Below are positions 1 through 12,281 of a stretch of DNA of 64,000 nt, piece after piece (positions within the stretch are counted from its first letter, which is position 1; every line of letters begins with the position of its first letter). Position numbers and translations under genes: made by a program. This DNA is from Gymnothorax reevesii (taxonomy: Eukaryota > Chordata > Actinopteri > Anguilliformes > Muraenidae), in assembly GCA_029721435.1 (NCBI GenBank), contig CM056578.1, forward strand, positions 11,718,313 to 11,782,312, written 5' to 3'. Below the pieces are notes generated by a model that saw nothing but the letters and a program-made list of their open reading frames with translations, made no database searches and had not been told where the DNA came from.

Positions 1-1168
1 AAAATGCCTTAATATGAAAAAACATTATGCCTCAGTAACTATAAAATATAATGCAAAATGAAGACGGATTGACGAAGATGGAATCAGATTATGACTTGCA
101 GTCACGCAGATTCACTTTGTAATGGTGTAAGTTCTTAGCATGCACAGTAATTATGACACCGCTCCTTTAAGTGGTTGTCATTAAGTAATGAACACAAATG
201 ACATATCGAGGTAATAAAACAATGTTAAGTCCTTTCTTGAGCTTTTAAAAAGGCATTGGGGTCTCTGAGATCCAAAAGAGAACATAAGGGTTAAACTATG
301 AATAAGATGTATATAAGTGGGTCTCAAAGTCTGCAATCAACCATATGTATCTAATGGGTGCCGCATTTTGAATTTGGAGGCAGATTTTTATGAAAGTTTA
401 GGAACCTTCGAATTTCATTTACAATCACCCAATACAGGCCCAAAAAGCACCAGGCTGAGATTGATAATAATACATTGACCCAGCCGAAACAGGGTGAAAC
501 TATGAAACTTATATCCATTCCCTGGAAATGGGGGGACCAATGCTGTGTAATACGTGGATTGAGGTTGATATTTGTTATATCCCTGAGCAAAGCACTTAAT
601 CTCAATTGATTCAGTAATCATTCACCTGTATAACAAAGATCCTGCTAAGTCCCATTAGACCACTGGATAACTTTGCTGAGGGCCCGGATGTAAATAAATG
701 TTCTCATGATTATGAGCTGGAGGGCCAACTCCCCACTGCCATAACAGTAGAGTCACTGACTTGAAAAAGTGACTGACAGACTCTAAGTGGTTCATGCTCC
801 ACAGTGCAATCTGAGAGAAATTAGTGCAGCTGTTGGGCCCTTAAGTAAGGCCCTTAATTCCATAGAGGAGATTGGCCCCTGCCTAGGCAAATCAACTGTA
901 GGTCACTTTGGATAAAAGTATCAGCTATTCACCATCACTATAAAGTTGTCCCATCCCTTGAGTGAATGCCTTCCGTTTCTCTTCCTATTCAGCAACTTGC
1001 ATGTCGATGAGATATGTCTGATTGGTTTACTTCTCACATGCATTCCCCTTTCTGGCTGTGTCTCATTTTTTGTAACTTCCTGATGAGGCTACGACATCTA
1101 CTTAAACCCCTTGCTTTGAGTTGCAAGTTGATTGTAATTTGCTATTTGCTATTCTATTCCTTGTAAAA
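1..1168. other. Unique-looking AT-rich DNA, no gene seen
   Basis: I see no domain-bearing reading frame, splice-flanked exon or recognisable repeat here. Open frames are short and overlap one another on the minus strand without any family motif. Confidence 0.5.
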
Positions 1169-1460
1169 ACACCTGGGCCTGTATTCACAAAGCATCTAAG
1201 CCCTAAAAGTAGGCCCTAACTGCTTTGCCTGTATTACATCTGTGAGAACTGTGCCACTGGCCAGCGATTGGCAGGCCAGCTTTGCCTGTATTACATCTGT
1301 GAGAACTGTGCTCTCCTCCTCTGGGGTTCTGTCCCCACACCTTCCTCTGGGGCTCCGTCCCCAATCATTACCGCATTGCAATCAATAAACCATCCCATTG
1401 GATTGCCTCTGCCTCTGCATTGGATTACTGATCTGGAACATAATAAAACTACTGTAAAAC
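1169..1460 (+). repeat. Unclassified interspersed repeat with internal 33-bp direct repeats
   Basis: A 33-bp sequence (GCTTTGCCTGTATTACATCT...) occurs at 1222-1254 and again at 1279-1311. A CCTCTGGGG-CCGTCCCCA-type motif is then doubled between about 1318 and 1362. The start (GGGCCTGTATTCACAAAGC) resembles the edge of a common fish interspersed repeat. AATAAA signals follow at about 1384 and 1441, so this could be part of an LTR or retroposon, but no boundary or target duplication was found. Confidence 0.35.
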
Positions 1461-2444
1461 CAGAGGTGTAACATTCAGGTTCTGGAAGTAAAATTCTGCT
1501 CTTGTGCAGTGTTCCAACTATATGGATTTGCCTCACTGCTTGGTGCAATTCTTCAGCTAGAGGGAGCAGTAATTAGTAAAATCGGCTGGCTAAATTCACA
1601 GATGGAAAAAAAAAAATGTCAGGACTTAACCTTCTCTGACCCCTGCCATAGCAAATTAAGTCCCATACATTCAGAGAAAGAACGTTTTAAGTATCAACCA
1701 ACCCTACTCTGATTCTCAAAATTCAAACTTCCCAAACTCTTTCTTACCTCTTTATTTTCACATTTTGCTTGTCTTCATATATTTACTTGTAAAATATTTG
1801 CGCGCCGCGCTAGCACAGTAACTCTAATCATGTTGTGTAAGAGCATCTGTGCAAATGATGCTAATGTGAGCTAATATTTGGAAGCCTAGCAAAACAATGA
1901 CAGAGGGCAGAATGACAGAAGGGCGCAGTTTCAGGAGCAAGCGACGCCCGGGAAACAATTTCACGCAGCGTCATTAAAACAGTGTTGGAATTAACGGGCC
2001 ATTAGGAAACATTTTGAGGGGAATAAAAATGCAGGAAACAATGCTGTTTGAAAGCACGTTTGTCAGTGATTTGTCAGAAGCGCCTCTGGTGGATCAGAAC
2101 GCCGGCCTGTGGTGGTGTGCTGTGTGCTTTTATCTCTCTATGTTCGGAAAGCACAGTCATTCCCTGTTATTATACGGGAGAGGGCAACGCATCGGAACGG
2201 TGCATTACCTGAGTTGTTTTTCAGAGGCGATTTACCTCTCTACAACAACAATGGCCATTGATGTTGTCCCTGAAAACTGCAATGAGACTATCATTCTTTA
2301 TGTTTAGATCCTGCAGCAAGACTTAGGTGATTTCTTTGTTCCATCAAGTATAACTTAATGGCTTTTGCATTACTGTTTATTTGATAAGTTGAATTTTCTT
2401 AACCTGCTCTTGGCAAATCTTGAATTGAGTAAAACTGTCTTACC
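1461..2444. other. No gene seen
   Basis: The stretch holds a short poly-A run near 1605 and a moderately CpG-containing segment near 1800-2250. A 97-codon open frame at 2014-2307 has no recognisable motif or splice context, so I do not call it a gene. Confidence 0.4.
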
Positions 2445-3784
2445 AAGTTAATAATAATAATAATAATAACAACAACAACAATAATAAATATAGCCGCAAG
2501 CAGCAATTCCGGGGATTCAAGCCAAGAAAGACCATTAGTGGTTAATTAAAAACCACTTTAAGAGTATGTTGCAGGTATTTATGTGGACTTATTTTGTCAG
2601 TGTAATGATCGGACCAACAACTTATGATTGATAGTCTGATTTATGTTATGTTAGGCTATTTTGTGCATTTGTAGCTCCTCCTTGTGGTTGATTGTTATGA
2701 AACTGTTAAGGTATGTTTCAGGTATTTATGTGGACATATCCTGCAAGTTTTGTGGCAATGGGACAAACAATCTCTGATTTATAATCTGATTTGTGTGAGA
2801 CCACGCCCTTTCTTGTATTTGTGGCGCCTAGTGGTCGATTTGATTAAAACTTTCAGGCTATGTTTCAGGTTCTTATGTGGACCTATCCTATGAGTTTTGT
2901 AATGATTGGGAAAAGTCTTTATGATTTATGGTCTGATTTGTGTTATACCACGCTGCATTGTTTTGCTTTTATAGCGCCCTTTATCAGTCAATTTGAATGA
3001 AATTTTCAGGGTATGTTTCAGGTAATTATATGAATATATTCTATGAGTTTTATGATTATAGGACAAACAATTGCTGATTTATAGTCTGATCATGCCATGC
3101 CTTTTTAGCCCCCTATGGGATGATTTGAATCAAACTGGCATGACATGGTATGTTCCTGGTACTTATATGGACATATCCTGGAAGATCCATGATGATTGGC
3201 CAAATGATGGTTGACTTTTGTCCATTTATGTGCTAAGCCACGCCCCTGATGAAGTTTATTGGTCAATATCTTGAGAACAAAATAAGATTTCAACAAGTCT
3301 TAGGCAGTCTTTTATAAGCTTGGTCCATTGATGATCCACAGCAAATTTCGAAGGAATCGGACCTACAACCTAGGAGGAGATGACAAAAATGTGTTTTTCA
3401 AAAAATTCGAAATTCCGGAAAATCTTATATGGTAGACCTTAGAGATCCTTATGGGAAAGTTGTAGAGTTTGGACCAAGATAGGTTTTTACCAAGTTTTGT
3501 GTAAATCAGACTCACAGCGTAGGAGTTTTGACCTTTGAAGGGAAAAACAGTTTTTCTTGAATTATAGCACCCCCATCAAGGCGATTGAGTTAAACATGCC
3601 TTGGGCAGCATTTACACACAACTTCCAACAAATCTGCAAAATTTCAGGTCTCTACCATTTACCATCTCACAGGAATATGTGAAAACATTTCTGAAGAAGA
3701 AAAGAAATTATAATAATAATAATAATAATAATAATAAAACCTGCACAAAAACAATAGGGTTTCTGCCCCACGGGCTTGAACCCC

Positions 3785-3815
<31 letters not shown>

Positions 3816-3870
3816 CTAGCACAAAAACAATTGGGTTTCTGCCCTTTGAGCTTGAAGCCCTAATAATAAT
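2445..3870 (+). mobile_element. Fish interspersed repeat with (TAA)n edges and inverted ends
   Basis: The unit begins after a (TAA/CAA)n run at 2449-2487. Its left end carries GGGGATTCAAGCC (about 2512) and its right end carries the inverse GGGCTTGAACCCC (about 3773), again beside (TAA)n. A second right-end-like copy sits at 3836-3862. The interior is non-coding and contains phrases such as 'tatagcgccctttat' known from abundant fish repeats. It also holds a five-unit tandem array (separate entry). The transposition class is unknown to me; a non-autonomous DNA element or Helitron-like repeat is possible. Confidence 0.5.
2565..3295 (+). repeat. Five tandem diverged units of about 147 bp
   Basis: The motif TATGTTNCNGGTANTTATRTGG recurs at 2565, 2712, 2859, 3012 and 3149, giving spacings of 147, 147, 153 and 137 bp. 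Each unit also has a GATTTATRGTCTGATTTGTG-like block and a 'GCGCC..' block. Divergence between units suggests an old array. No frame stays open across it. Confidence 0.75.
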
Positions 3871-3954
3871 ATGCAGTGAAACATCGTAGAAATAATTCTT
3901 CATTACTAATTAAAAAAAAGAACAATTAATAAAAAGAAGATCACAAAATATGGT

Positions 3955-4450
3955 CCAGTGATGCAGTGGGTGGCACTGTTACCTCACAGCTGGAAGGTTG
4001 TGAGTTTGAATCTGCTATCGGCCTTTCTTTGAAGGATTAGCATGTTCATGTAGGTGCTCTTCAAGTACTCAGGTTTCCACCCGCAGCCCAAAGACTATGA
4101 TGAGACACTCAATTGTCAAGGGGGACGAGCATGTGAGTGAATGGTATGTTATCCCAGTGATGGATTACATATCATTCATTACATACCAGGGAGAGACCCA
4201 GTGTTTGCTGGTTTTTGGAGTCACTTTGAACTTAATTGTTAAAGCTGTTGATTACACAGTTCACACGCCTCTACTGGTCTCTTGGGTTCAGATTGGGTGG
4301 TGAGAACTGAACCCTGCACACCCTGTAGCTCTCCAGAACCAGGTTTGGGTACCCTCGATCATGGGTGTACTCCTACCTCATGCCCAATATATGCTGGGAT
4401 GAGTTCCACTCTCCCTGTCACCCAAACTAGAAATCATAAGGTAAAATAAA
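3955..4450 (+). repeat. SINE-like repeat, copy 1
   Basis: The head (GCAGTGGGTGGCACTGTTACC...GTGAGTTTGAATCTG) resembles tRNA A and B boxes. It is followed by the 'AGTACTCAGGTTTCCACCC..CAAAG' block and 'GTGAGTGAATGGT' block seen in three other copies (10805, 28437, 37203). It ends near a degenerate GATAGATGG tail. The copy is diverged and carries fragments of other repeats near 4310-4350. Confidence 0.55.
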
Positions 4451-6164
4451 AGATAGATGGACAGCAATGAGAAAATGTTTCCTGTGATTGTCTCATATGC
4501 TTTTTCTCTTTTTGGGTTTTGCAGTTCAGCATTTTTTTTTTTGTGACAAAAGAAGACAGATGCATACATAAAGTGCTAAAGGTCACGCTGGAAGTTTGGA
4601 AGTCCGTTAGAGGCCAGTTCTGCTGCAGCATTTTCCTCTCAACTCTTATTACATGGCTCCATTTTTAAACCTTTTTTTGGTTTTATTTAAAGGGCAAAAA
4701 TCAGGCTTTTATGAGAACCCTCCTTATCAGTGGCAGTGGATAGATTGCACTTTTCTTAATGACACTGCGCCAACCTCATTAGTTTTTTTTTTTTTTTTTT
4801 ATTCAGATGAACTTAATGGACAGCTCACGTGGCCAACTTATTCTGGGATCAAAAAAAAAGCTCATTTCCTCTGCTTATCATGCGAGGAACCTTCTATGGA
4901 GAAATCAGATCACCAGTTAAAAGGTCAACTCAAAAAGAGGGATTCATAGTCATGGTTGGGTGAAGGCATAGCCTGGGCCCGAGCCTCTGATTTACTGAGG
5001 GAAGGCTGATCTTTGGAGCTTTTCCAGGCTGGATCGATATGTTCACTAACCTTATAATTAACTCGCCCTTGATCCTGCCACCACCCCCTTAACTCCTCCC
5101 CCACCCCCCTCATCCGCACCCCCAACTACCTCCCATAAACGTCACGCTTTATGAAGCAGGATGAACTTTGGTTTTTTTTAAAAACGGTCGCACGTAATGG
5201 TGTTTTTCCTGCACGTTTAGATACATTCATCTCCCGTTTTTCAACTCGAATGCCCCCAGAAAATGGATAGCCCCTTCGGGAGATAAAGACCGAGTAAGAG
5301 GGTCGGGGAGGTCAAAACGACTGTAGCTGTGAGCGACTGCAGCTCCTTTCGGCAGCAGATATGGCAGTGTACCTGTAACATGGAGGGTGAGGGTTCTACA
5401 ACGATGTGGATATAAGATAAGGAGGCAGCGCAGATCTCATGTCGATGTGTGAGATAAGGGTGATTTGTGTTCTAGGGGTAGAAACAGACACTGATGAGTA
5501 TCCAACCAGGCCGGCAGCTTCTGCTTGGCTGGCATGTCTCCAAATGACATTGAAATCGGCAGTCATTAAGTGGAAACCTCAAAACAAGTGACACGCCAAT
5601 CGACTTTTCATAGGGTTGCGTTTTAACACGTGTCTGATAATCAGGAATTAACAGGCGCATGCCAGGTCAGTCTGTTGATTGGCGGCAGTAACTGGCAGAT
5701 GCCTTTGTCCTTGTGACCCGTAGTGACATGGGTATTTGCATTTGTCTCTCTGCAGCTTGGTCGCGCAATTTTATGGACAATGACGTTTCTCTGTCAGTAC
5801 TGCTTTGGAGAATTCAGCTGCATTCGATGCCTTTGAAGTTACAGTGAGATCAGCTTTTGCTGAAGGCATAAAAGATGTGTTGTCAGGATGAAGTCATGCA
5901 TTAAATGTTTTGCTGAACCTTCGTATCGATATTATGTTTGCTAAAAGTTAATGACTTAGCTTTTGGCTGCATTATTCGACCCCTGGCACATCGCCATGCC
6001 TGGCCAGACCATCATTTCTCTCACAAATGTTTATGATTTTAGCTATTTTAATTTCATTACATTTATATCGTTTTACTGTTTACCTTTTATTGGACTTCTA
6101 ACCACTTGGATAATTGAAATAGACTCCTTATCACTTCTATCCAATTACCCTTGATTTACCCAGT
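4451..6164. other. No gene seen; homopolymer tracts
   Basis: Poly-T or poly-A runs lie at about 4530, 4785 and 4851. A C-rich stretch is at 5085-5125. Nothing else is recognisable and no coding motif was found. Confidence 0.45.
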
Positions 6165-6385
6165 AAGCAGAGGATGGGCTCCCCCACTATGACCAGGATC
6201 TTGCTGAGATTTCTTCCTGCTGGGGTTTTCTCACCATTGTTTGAGGTGTTTTCCCTCTCCACTTTGAGATTTTTTACCTTATTTATGACTTTGAGGACGT
6301 TCTGCCTCTTTGCAACCCCGTGAAGTGTATTTGTGACAGATCTTCTGCAAGAACTACACTACAAATAAAATTGTGTTTGCATTAA
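6165..6385 (+). repeat. LINE 3' tail remnant (L2-like)
   Basis: The block begins GAGGATGGGCTCCCCC and continues with 'TTTCTTCCTGCTGGGGTTTTC'-like text. It ends in CTACAAATAAAATTGTGTTT. This is the layout of the 3' untranslated tail of fish L2/CR1-type LINEs, with a terminal AATAAA. No reverse transcriptase reading frame lies upstream, so it is a 5'-truncated copy. Confidence 0.55.
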
Positions 6386-8317
6386 ATCAGCTTCAACGGA
6401 AAACATATTGTCCCAGTTGGACTCATACTGCAGGTGCGCTGTTAGAGCTGAACTAACAATGGGCACAAACTGCGCATTTGTCAAATTTTAGTGTAAATAA
6501 GCCATGCTGCTGGCACGCTATGGTTATACTGGAGTGCTCCGACTCGGAGACAGTGGGAAGCCAGAAAAATAAATGCCCACAAACAAACACTTTAAAGAGC
6601 ACCAAAAGTCAATGGCATTTCATGACAACTAAGGCTGAAGTGAGTGTAAAACAAACTAATTAATGGAACTCTTCTTTAAATATGGGATAAAAACCATTTG
6701 GAGAGGAGCAGAAGTGTATCAGCATGGTTTTCGCGGTTTAACGCTCCCTGGTTTCGTGACACAGCCTACAGCAATAGGGCAGAGTCTGTCAAAGAAAAAA
6801 AAAGAAATCACATCTGCACAAATACTGTGAATAATTCTGTCTTAACAAGGGTTTCAGGTCTATTATAAATTGTTTCTTATTAAAAATGCGTGCTGGCTTT
6901 TTTTCACTCACAAGCACAAAATGTTAGCTTGAGTTAAGTTGGCCCACTTGGGAATCATGACATTATTTTCACAACCAGAGGAGAAAAAAAAAAAATCTGC
7001 CCTGTTACATTAGTACACACTGAAGTGGAAACTGAAAGATACAATCTCATGCCTTCAAATGTCTCCAGAGGTTGATTTCAGTGTGCTTGAGAGTATTGAC
7101 TGTAACTCTGCAAACCTTGTATGCATTCAGTGGAATTAATGAGACAGCCCTGGAACCCAATTAACCTTGAACTGCCCTGAATGCAATTGCAATTGCTAAT
7201 ACTCCTCTTGCAGACCCTCAACAGTGAAGCCCTTATCCTATTGGTTGGTTGTAGTGGATTCGATGTAATGGAGACCCTAGACCTGTGATCTCAACTGTGA
7301 TGTCACAAGGGAGCAAGGAAACATCGTCAAAACTCTAGGAAGCTTCAAACCGTGATCTTGTTGGTTATTAGAGATATGTCAGCAGGAGCTGAATATAAGG
7401 TGACAGTGTGAAACATTTAATAGTGCGAGCATAGTGTAGACAGAACTCTGAGGTTATGTGTGTTGGGATCTCCTGTTGTGTAGTGTTCCAGAACCAGACG
7501 TGGTTTAAAAACGGTTGTTATTTAATGGAAAAAAAGAAGAAGAATTTTCCCTGCCTTATGATTCACAATACATTAGAATTGGCCGTTTAGTCTTCATGCT
7601 AGCATTAAATTAGTTTTATTAAAATATTTATTATTGTTGTTTAAGGGTTTAAGTTGCACCTTTAATGGAGCTCCCGTTTGACTTCCACTCATGTTTTTTT
7701 ATGGTTCGTAATGGGTTACATGTGCTTTTTTAGTGTTTCAATCTGTAATCCACAGCATGTCATTCGCTATGAATAGAATATTTGCCAGAGGTCACTGCCA
7801 TGAATTTCTACGATCAAGATAGCTAATGCTACGAACGGTGGGCCTCTTATTAACTGTCTCTGCTTATAATCAGAGACCATTCCAGGACCGCTGCGGTCAT
7901 AATGTGTTTGTGCCATCTGGGCAACATAAGTGAGAAATGTAATTTAATGGCCTGTGGTGGCTCATATAAAGCTCAAAGCCTGAGCTTAAAAGGGGAGTTA
8001 TTAATATTCTCTATATATAACTCTATTTAATGAATTCATATTCCTTTTTCATTGAAGCTTTTGCTTCTTTTTATGCAGTGAAACCAGACGGCTCTGAACC
8101 TTTTGGAAAGTCTATTAACATCCCACCCAAACCCATAAATTACACTTGTTAATAACCGAGGGCAGTTCAATTTACAATGGAATATTGTACACGCAATAGT
8201 CATTACCAGTTATACACGATACCGCAATAATTGTATGCAAATGCTCGGGCACATATGTGCATTCGTGCTTTGGCAAATACACACAAGTGTACACAAAAAC
8301 AAGGACACATCCACACA
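6386..8317. other. No gene seen
   Basis: AT-rich, apparently single-copy sequence. The part around 7120-7220 is rich in AATTAAT/CAATTG motifs and could be regulatory, but nothing in the sequence proves it. Confidence 0.4.
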
Positions 8318-8380
8318 TCTACACACACACACACACATACAAACACACACACACACACACAAACACACACATACACTCAT
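8318..8380 (+). repeat. (CA)n microsatellite
   Basis: An interrupted ACACAC tract lies within a longer CA-rich stretch from about 8245. The histidine/threonine-rich frames across it are artefacts of the dinucleotide repeat. Confidence 0.9.
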
Positions 8381-8954
8381 ACATTCCTCCAAAACAGGGC
8401 AATGCATATAAATCTATAAACCTGTAGACCATGACACATTTTAGCGGGACAAAAAGCAGTGCCGCAGTGCTGGTGACATGCTTTGTGGATTCCTGTGTTA
8501 TGCCTGAGAGCGAGAGATTTTCCTCGGCTGTCGACCTCTTACTTGTTGTCTGCTTGCATCCCCACATCAGCCGCAGCGTCTTGCATGCCTATAGAAATGT
8601 CTTAGGCTCAGCCTTTGGGCTGACACCTTGTGTCACCATCAAGTGATTGTTATAAAGCCCATAAACCCTGGTGTCTGGTTGATGCCTGACATCAATTGCC
8701 TGATATAGCTCCGAGGCCATGAAAGGTAACTGTTGTAAAATCTGAATACTTCTCTTATCTGTTGACAGGGATCTGGAGGTGGAGAACGGTCTACTCCCAC
8801 ATCTAGCAATCTAACTCACAATAGCATAGCATTGTTTTTCCAACAATACTGCGTTACCATGGAGAAAAGAGGACACTGCAGATATGTCAGTTTTCTTACT
8901 TGCAAGTAAACAATGAAATGCAGTATTAACCGATAAATGCAACCATACTTCAGG

Positions 8955-9720
8955 ATCTAGGCTCTGGCCCTGACTCACCCTGTGGCCTATTGATCTTGCG
9001 GAGAAGACAGCAGGCAGCGTTAGGCTATCCTCTCCCCTCTAGGGGTGGTTCAGAGCCCACAGGTGGATACTGGGGTGGAGGTCGGATGTTTACTGGCAGC
9101 AGGCAAGAGTGATGCAGAGCAGCAGCAGGCAGTAGGAGGTCAGCTTATGCCTCGGTCCCACTGGAGATTGCGACGGTTTGTGAGGCATTCCCGATGGAAA
9201 AAGTGAGAATCGCAATGCATCGCAAACACATTTGCCGAACATTTGCAGAATGTGCAGCGACGTTCACCGAGTGTCTCAGGCAAATTCTAATCACCGCAAT
9301 GGATCACGAGTGGATCGCAAAAGCCCGAAAAAAATTTCAAAGCCGGCTTTGAGTTTTGTTGCAAACCATTCGCAATGTTTTCGTCTCAAATGTTCGAATG
9401 TTTGCCGACGGTCGGCGAATGTACTGTATGCGCTGCATCAGTGAACCATCCGCCACACTTTCAAAACTGAAAAAGTGTCAGTGACCCTCGCTGAACTATT
9501 GCCGAACATTTGGCAAACCTTCGGGAAAAAATTACAGAACATTTACCGATATGTCGCCAACAGTCGGTTCCCCATGGGCGACCATCGCAAAATGCTAAAT
9601 CCTCAGTGGGACTGAGCCATTAAATAGCCTGCCTTACAGAGGGGTGGGGCAGTGGCAGATATGCATAGGAGTGCCTGTTTCACTATGGGGGCGTCTCCAG
9701 TTGACTGCTTTAAGCTTAGT
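8955..9720 (+). repeat. Interspersed repeat D, copy 1 (interrupted)
   Basis: The parts 8955-9148 and 9619-9720 match the contiguous block 38485-38775. Shared blocks include 'AAGAGTGATGCAG', 'TAAATAGCC...CCTTACA' and 'GGCAGATATGC/GTAGATATGC'. The 470 bp in between is an inserted MITE. I cannot assign the class of repeat D; it has a TAAATA box and could be a retroelement part. Confidence 0.6.
9149..9618. mobile_element. MITE with about 20-bp inverted ends (ISL2EU-like AT site)
   Basis: The ends GCCTCGGTCCCACTGGAGAT and (reverse complement of the right end) GGCTCAGTCCCACTGAGGAT form imperfect terminal inverted repeats. Both sides are flanked by AT (9147-9148 and 9619-9620), which would fit a 2-bp target duplication. 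The interior contains repeats of TGCCGAACATTTG and no transposase. Comparison with the uninterrupted repeat at 38.7 kb supports the boundaries. Confidence 0.7.
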
Positions 9721-9735
9721 CATATTGACATAGCG

Positions 9736-9870
9736 CAGTGGTTTCCGATCCTGTTTCTGAAGAGCATCATGCTGGTTTTCACTCCAACCAAAGCAAAGTA
9801 CACCTCATGGCTCAGTTAGGGATCTTCATGAGTTGCTAATCAGCCAAACCAGGCGTACCCGGGAATTAGG
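9736..9870 (+). repeat. hAT-type MITE fragment
   Basis: The start CAGTGGTTTCCGATCCTG and the phrase 'CTGGTTTTCACTCCAACC' resemble fish hAT-derived MITEs. The other end is not visible, so this is a truncated copy. Confidence 0.4.
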
Positions 9871-10804
9871 GTTGGGAAAAAAAATAATAAAAAACCAACA
9901 GGATGGTAGCACTCAAGGAGCAAGGTTGGAGGCAACAAACACAGAACATCAGATGTTTTCAATGCGTGGAATATCAGAGCTTCATGCCAGCAGAATATAG
10001 GGGTTTGCCAAACCCTGTTTCAGGAAATTTACCATCCTGTAGATTCCTTGTGAAACCTAATTTAGCACCCTTGATTCTGCAAATCAGCAGCTGAATGAGA
10101 TAACCTTACTTTGCAATGAGCAGTGCGTTCTAAGGGTCGATGGGAGAATGAACAGGATGATGGATCTTCAGGAATAGGGCTGAATGGCCCAACTCTTCAG
10201 CCTCAAGTGAAACAGCAACGACTAGATGGATCACTATTCATCGGTGGCTCTCAACCCTCTCCTCAGGGCACTCCAGCCACATCCAGGTGTTTGTTGTGCT
10301 CTGTCGCTGGCACAGCCGATGCAACTATTAAAGCCCACGAGCAGTCAGCCCAGACATGCTTAAGATGGAACACAACAAATTCCTGAATCTGCCTGGTGTG
10401 CCCTGAGGAGTAGGGAGCCGCTGCTGTAGATGTTAGATGGTAGGTGGTATAATGCCTATTTTGGGACATTACGGCAGGATGGCGCAACGGCAACTGAGCA
10501 TTAATTATGTTAAGGGATGTTACCTTATGGTTGCATTTTAAGACAGTGCATTTTCACCATGGATGGGAAAAGGATGATTGGGCTTGTTGCAGCTCTTAAT
10601 CTACACTGTGATCAATATTTTCTCATTTTCCATGTGCATATTGTGCTGTTGTGTGGTGTTATGTCACATCCAGTTTGAAATTCCATTGGATTTTAAGGTA
10701 AAAAAAAAAAAAATCAAAAAATTTTATTACATTTTTTTATTACCCATAACATTTTCTGAGTAAGTTCGATCTCACGTTGCCATTCAAGGCATTTATTAAA
10801 ATTT
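9871..10804. other. No gene seen; old repeat fragments
   Basis: A segment at about 10005-10105 resembles pieces of fish interspersed repeats ('CCTAATTTAGCACCCTTGATTCT'). A poly-A run lies at about 10700. Open frames at 10123-10386 and 10263-10493 lack any recognisable motif. Confidence 0.4.
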
Positions 10805-11162
10805 TGGAACCAGCCTGGAGGGTGGCATAGAGGTTCAGTGGCTAGAAAAAGGTTGTGGGTTCAAATCTAGCTGGGGGACCTTCCTGCGCGGAGTCTGCGT
10901 GGAGTATTCCTCTGGATACTCTGGTTTCCTCCCACTGTCCAAAGATATGCATGTCTTGCAAATTGGAAATTCCAAAATTGCCCGTTGGCATGAGTGTGTG
11001 AGTGAATGGTGTTCACGCCCTACAATGGATTACTGAGCTGTCCCAGGCATGTCCCTTCCGGCGGCCCGTAGTCAGCAGGGATAAGCTTCAGCTCCCCAAT
11101 GACCCTAGTGACAACGAAGCAGTTTAGATAATGGATGGATGGATGGATGGGTGGATGGATGG
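10805..11162 (+). repeat. SINE-like repeat, copy 2, with (ATGG)n tail
   Basis: This is the best-preserved copy. It has a GGGTTCAAATCTAG B-box-like site and the block 'CTCTGGTTTCCTCCCACTGTCCAAAGATATGCATG'-like. It then has 'AAATTGCCC', 'GTGTGTGAGTGAATGGTG' and a tail TAGATAATGGATGGATGG running to 11162. The GATG tail matches the slippage-prone 3' end typical of this fish family. Confidence 0.65.
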
Positions 11163-11720
11163 AATCTCCCTGAAGGCCTGTTTCTGCTATCTATCTAACT
11201 GCTGTGGATTAATACTAACAAAGCAATCGAAGGAAGACACCTTTCATATTGATAAATATTCACCACAGAGGGTGGCTAAAGTGAAGTAAACCACTGCTTT
11301 CAAATGTGTAGAACATCATTCCTTTCTAGAAACTATTTCCGGCAGAGAAGTCTCAAAGTACACAGGTACAAATTGGGTAGATTAAATAACTTCATCTCTG
11401 ACTATTTTTTATCACTAGTTTTTTGTGACAAGAATGAAATATAGGCATGCGCTTCACCTATCGTGGTTTACTGTGTTTATAGTGGCTTAATGTGGTATGC
11501 AATAATTTACTGAGACCAAATGCTAATTAAATCAGCTGGATTGTATTTAGATGTCCCTTCAGTCATTTACCATCCATTTCACATTCATTCGGACATTTAA
11601 CACAAATGAAGGCCGTCCAAGAGAATCAATAAGCTATTACCGCTGCATCGTGTAGACACAGACCGCAAGCAAAACCAATTTTACGATCAGCAAAATAACA
11701 GTTTCAGTTCAAAATAAAAA
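11163..11720. other. No gene seen
   Basis: AT-rich sequence between a SINE-like copy and a GT microsatellite, without recognisable features. Confidence 0.4.
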
Positions 11721-11775
11721 AGTGTGTGTGTGTGTGTGTGTGTGTGTTTGTGTGTCTGTGTGTATGTGTGTTTTT
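11721..11775 (+). repeat. (GT)n microsatellite
   Basis: A GTGTGT tract with a few interruptions. It is the source of the spurious histidine/threonine-rich minus-strand frame across 11709-12167. Confidence 0.9.
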
Positions 11776-11871
11776 GTCAGTTTGTGCATGTATATACAAA
11801 AGGTACAGTATGCACGCAGATTGGTGAAAGTGTTATTGGAAAAATCAACATAATGGGCTCCAATTTCTTGG

Positions 11872-12175
11872 AGCAGCGCAGGGTGGCACAGTGTGGCGTA
11901 GCCCATGCAGTGGTAATTTCGTCCGGTGCAGCCCGCACAGTGGTAATTTTGTGCGGTGCAACACCGTGCGCAGCCACTTTGGCAATTTGGTAGATGGATG
12001 TGCGCCGAGATGGGTGTGGCGGTGGGAGGTGTCACATATTCATCATGACATAGTGACAATTTCGTGGATAAAGGCCCCGCCAAAAGTGTGCTGAGAGCTC
12101 GCCAGCTCCAACCTGGTTTACTTTCTGTGCTGTGGTAATTTGGCTGACCGGCGCACAGTGCGCACACGTCACCGA
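11872..12175 (+). repeat. GC-richer repeat with short tandem units
   Basis: CAGTGGTAATTT followed by GTNCGGTGCA occurs at about 11908 and 11938, and a related CTGTGGTAATTTGG lies at 12131. The ends contain GCGCACAGTGCGCAC-type palindromic sequence. It is probably a degenerate MITE or local tandem repeat. Confidence 0.35.
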
Positions 12176-12281
12176 AACCTCACAGGCAGATTTCCAGAAT
12201 GTCAGGCACATTTCAATGCAATAAATAATTACAGGAAGCACTATTTAATGAAACTGTCTGAATCAGCACATAAATTATGGT

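Noticed and set aside
2565..3295. CRISPR-like array
   Set aside because: Units are about 147 bp, diverged along their whole length and without a repeat/spacer pattern; this is tandem duplication in a fish repeat.
3955..4060. Functional tRNA gene
   Set aside because: A- and B-box-like sequences are present but no cloverleaf can be drawn; it is the head of a SINE-like repeat also present at 10805, 28437 and 37203.
11709..12167. 152-codon minus-strand frame
   Set aside because: It crosses a (GT)n microsatellite and a degenerate repeat, with no domain text and low-complexity TH repeats at its end.
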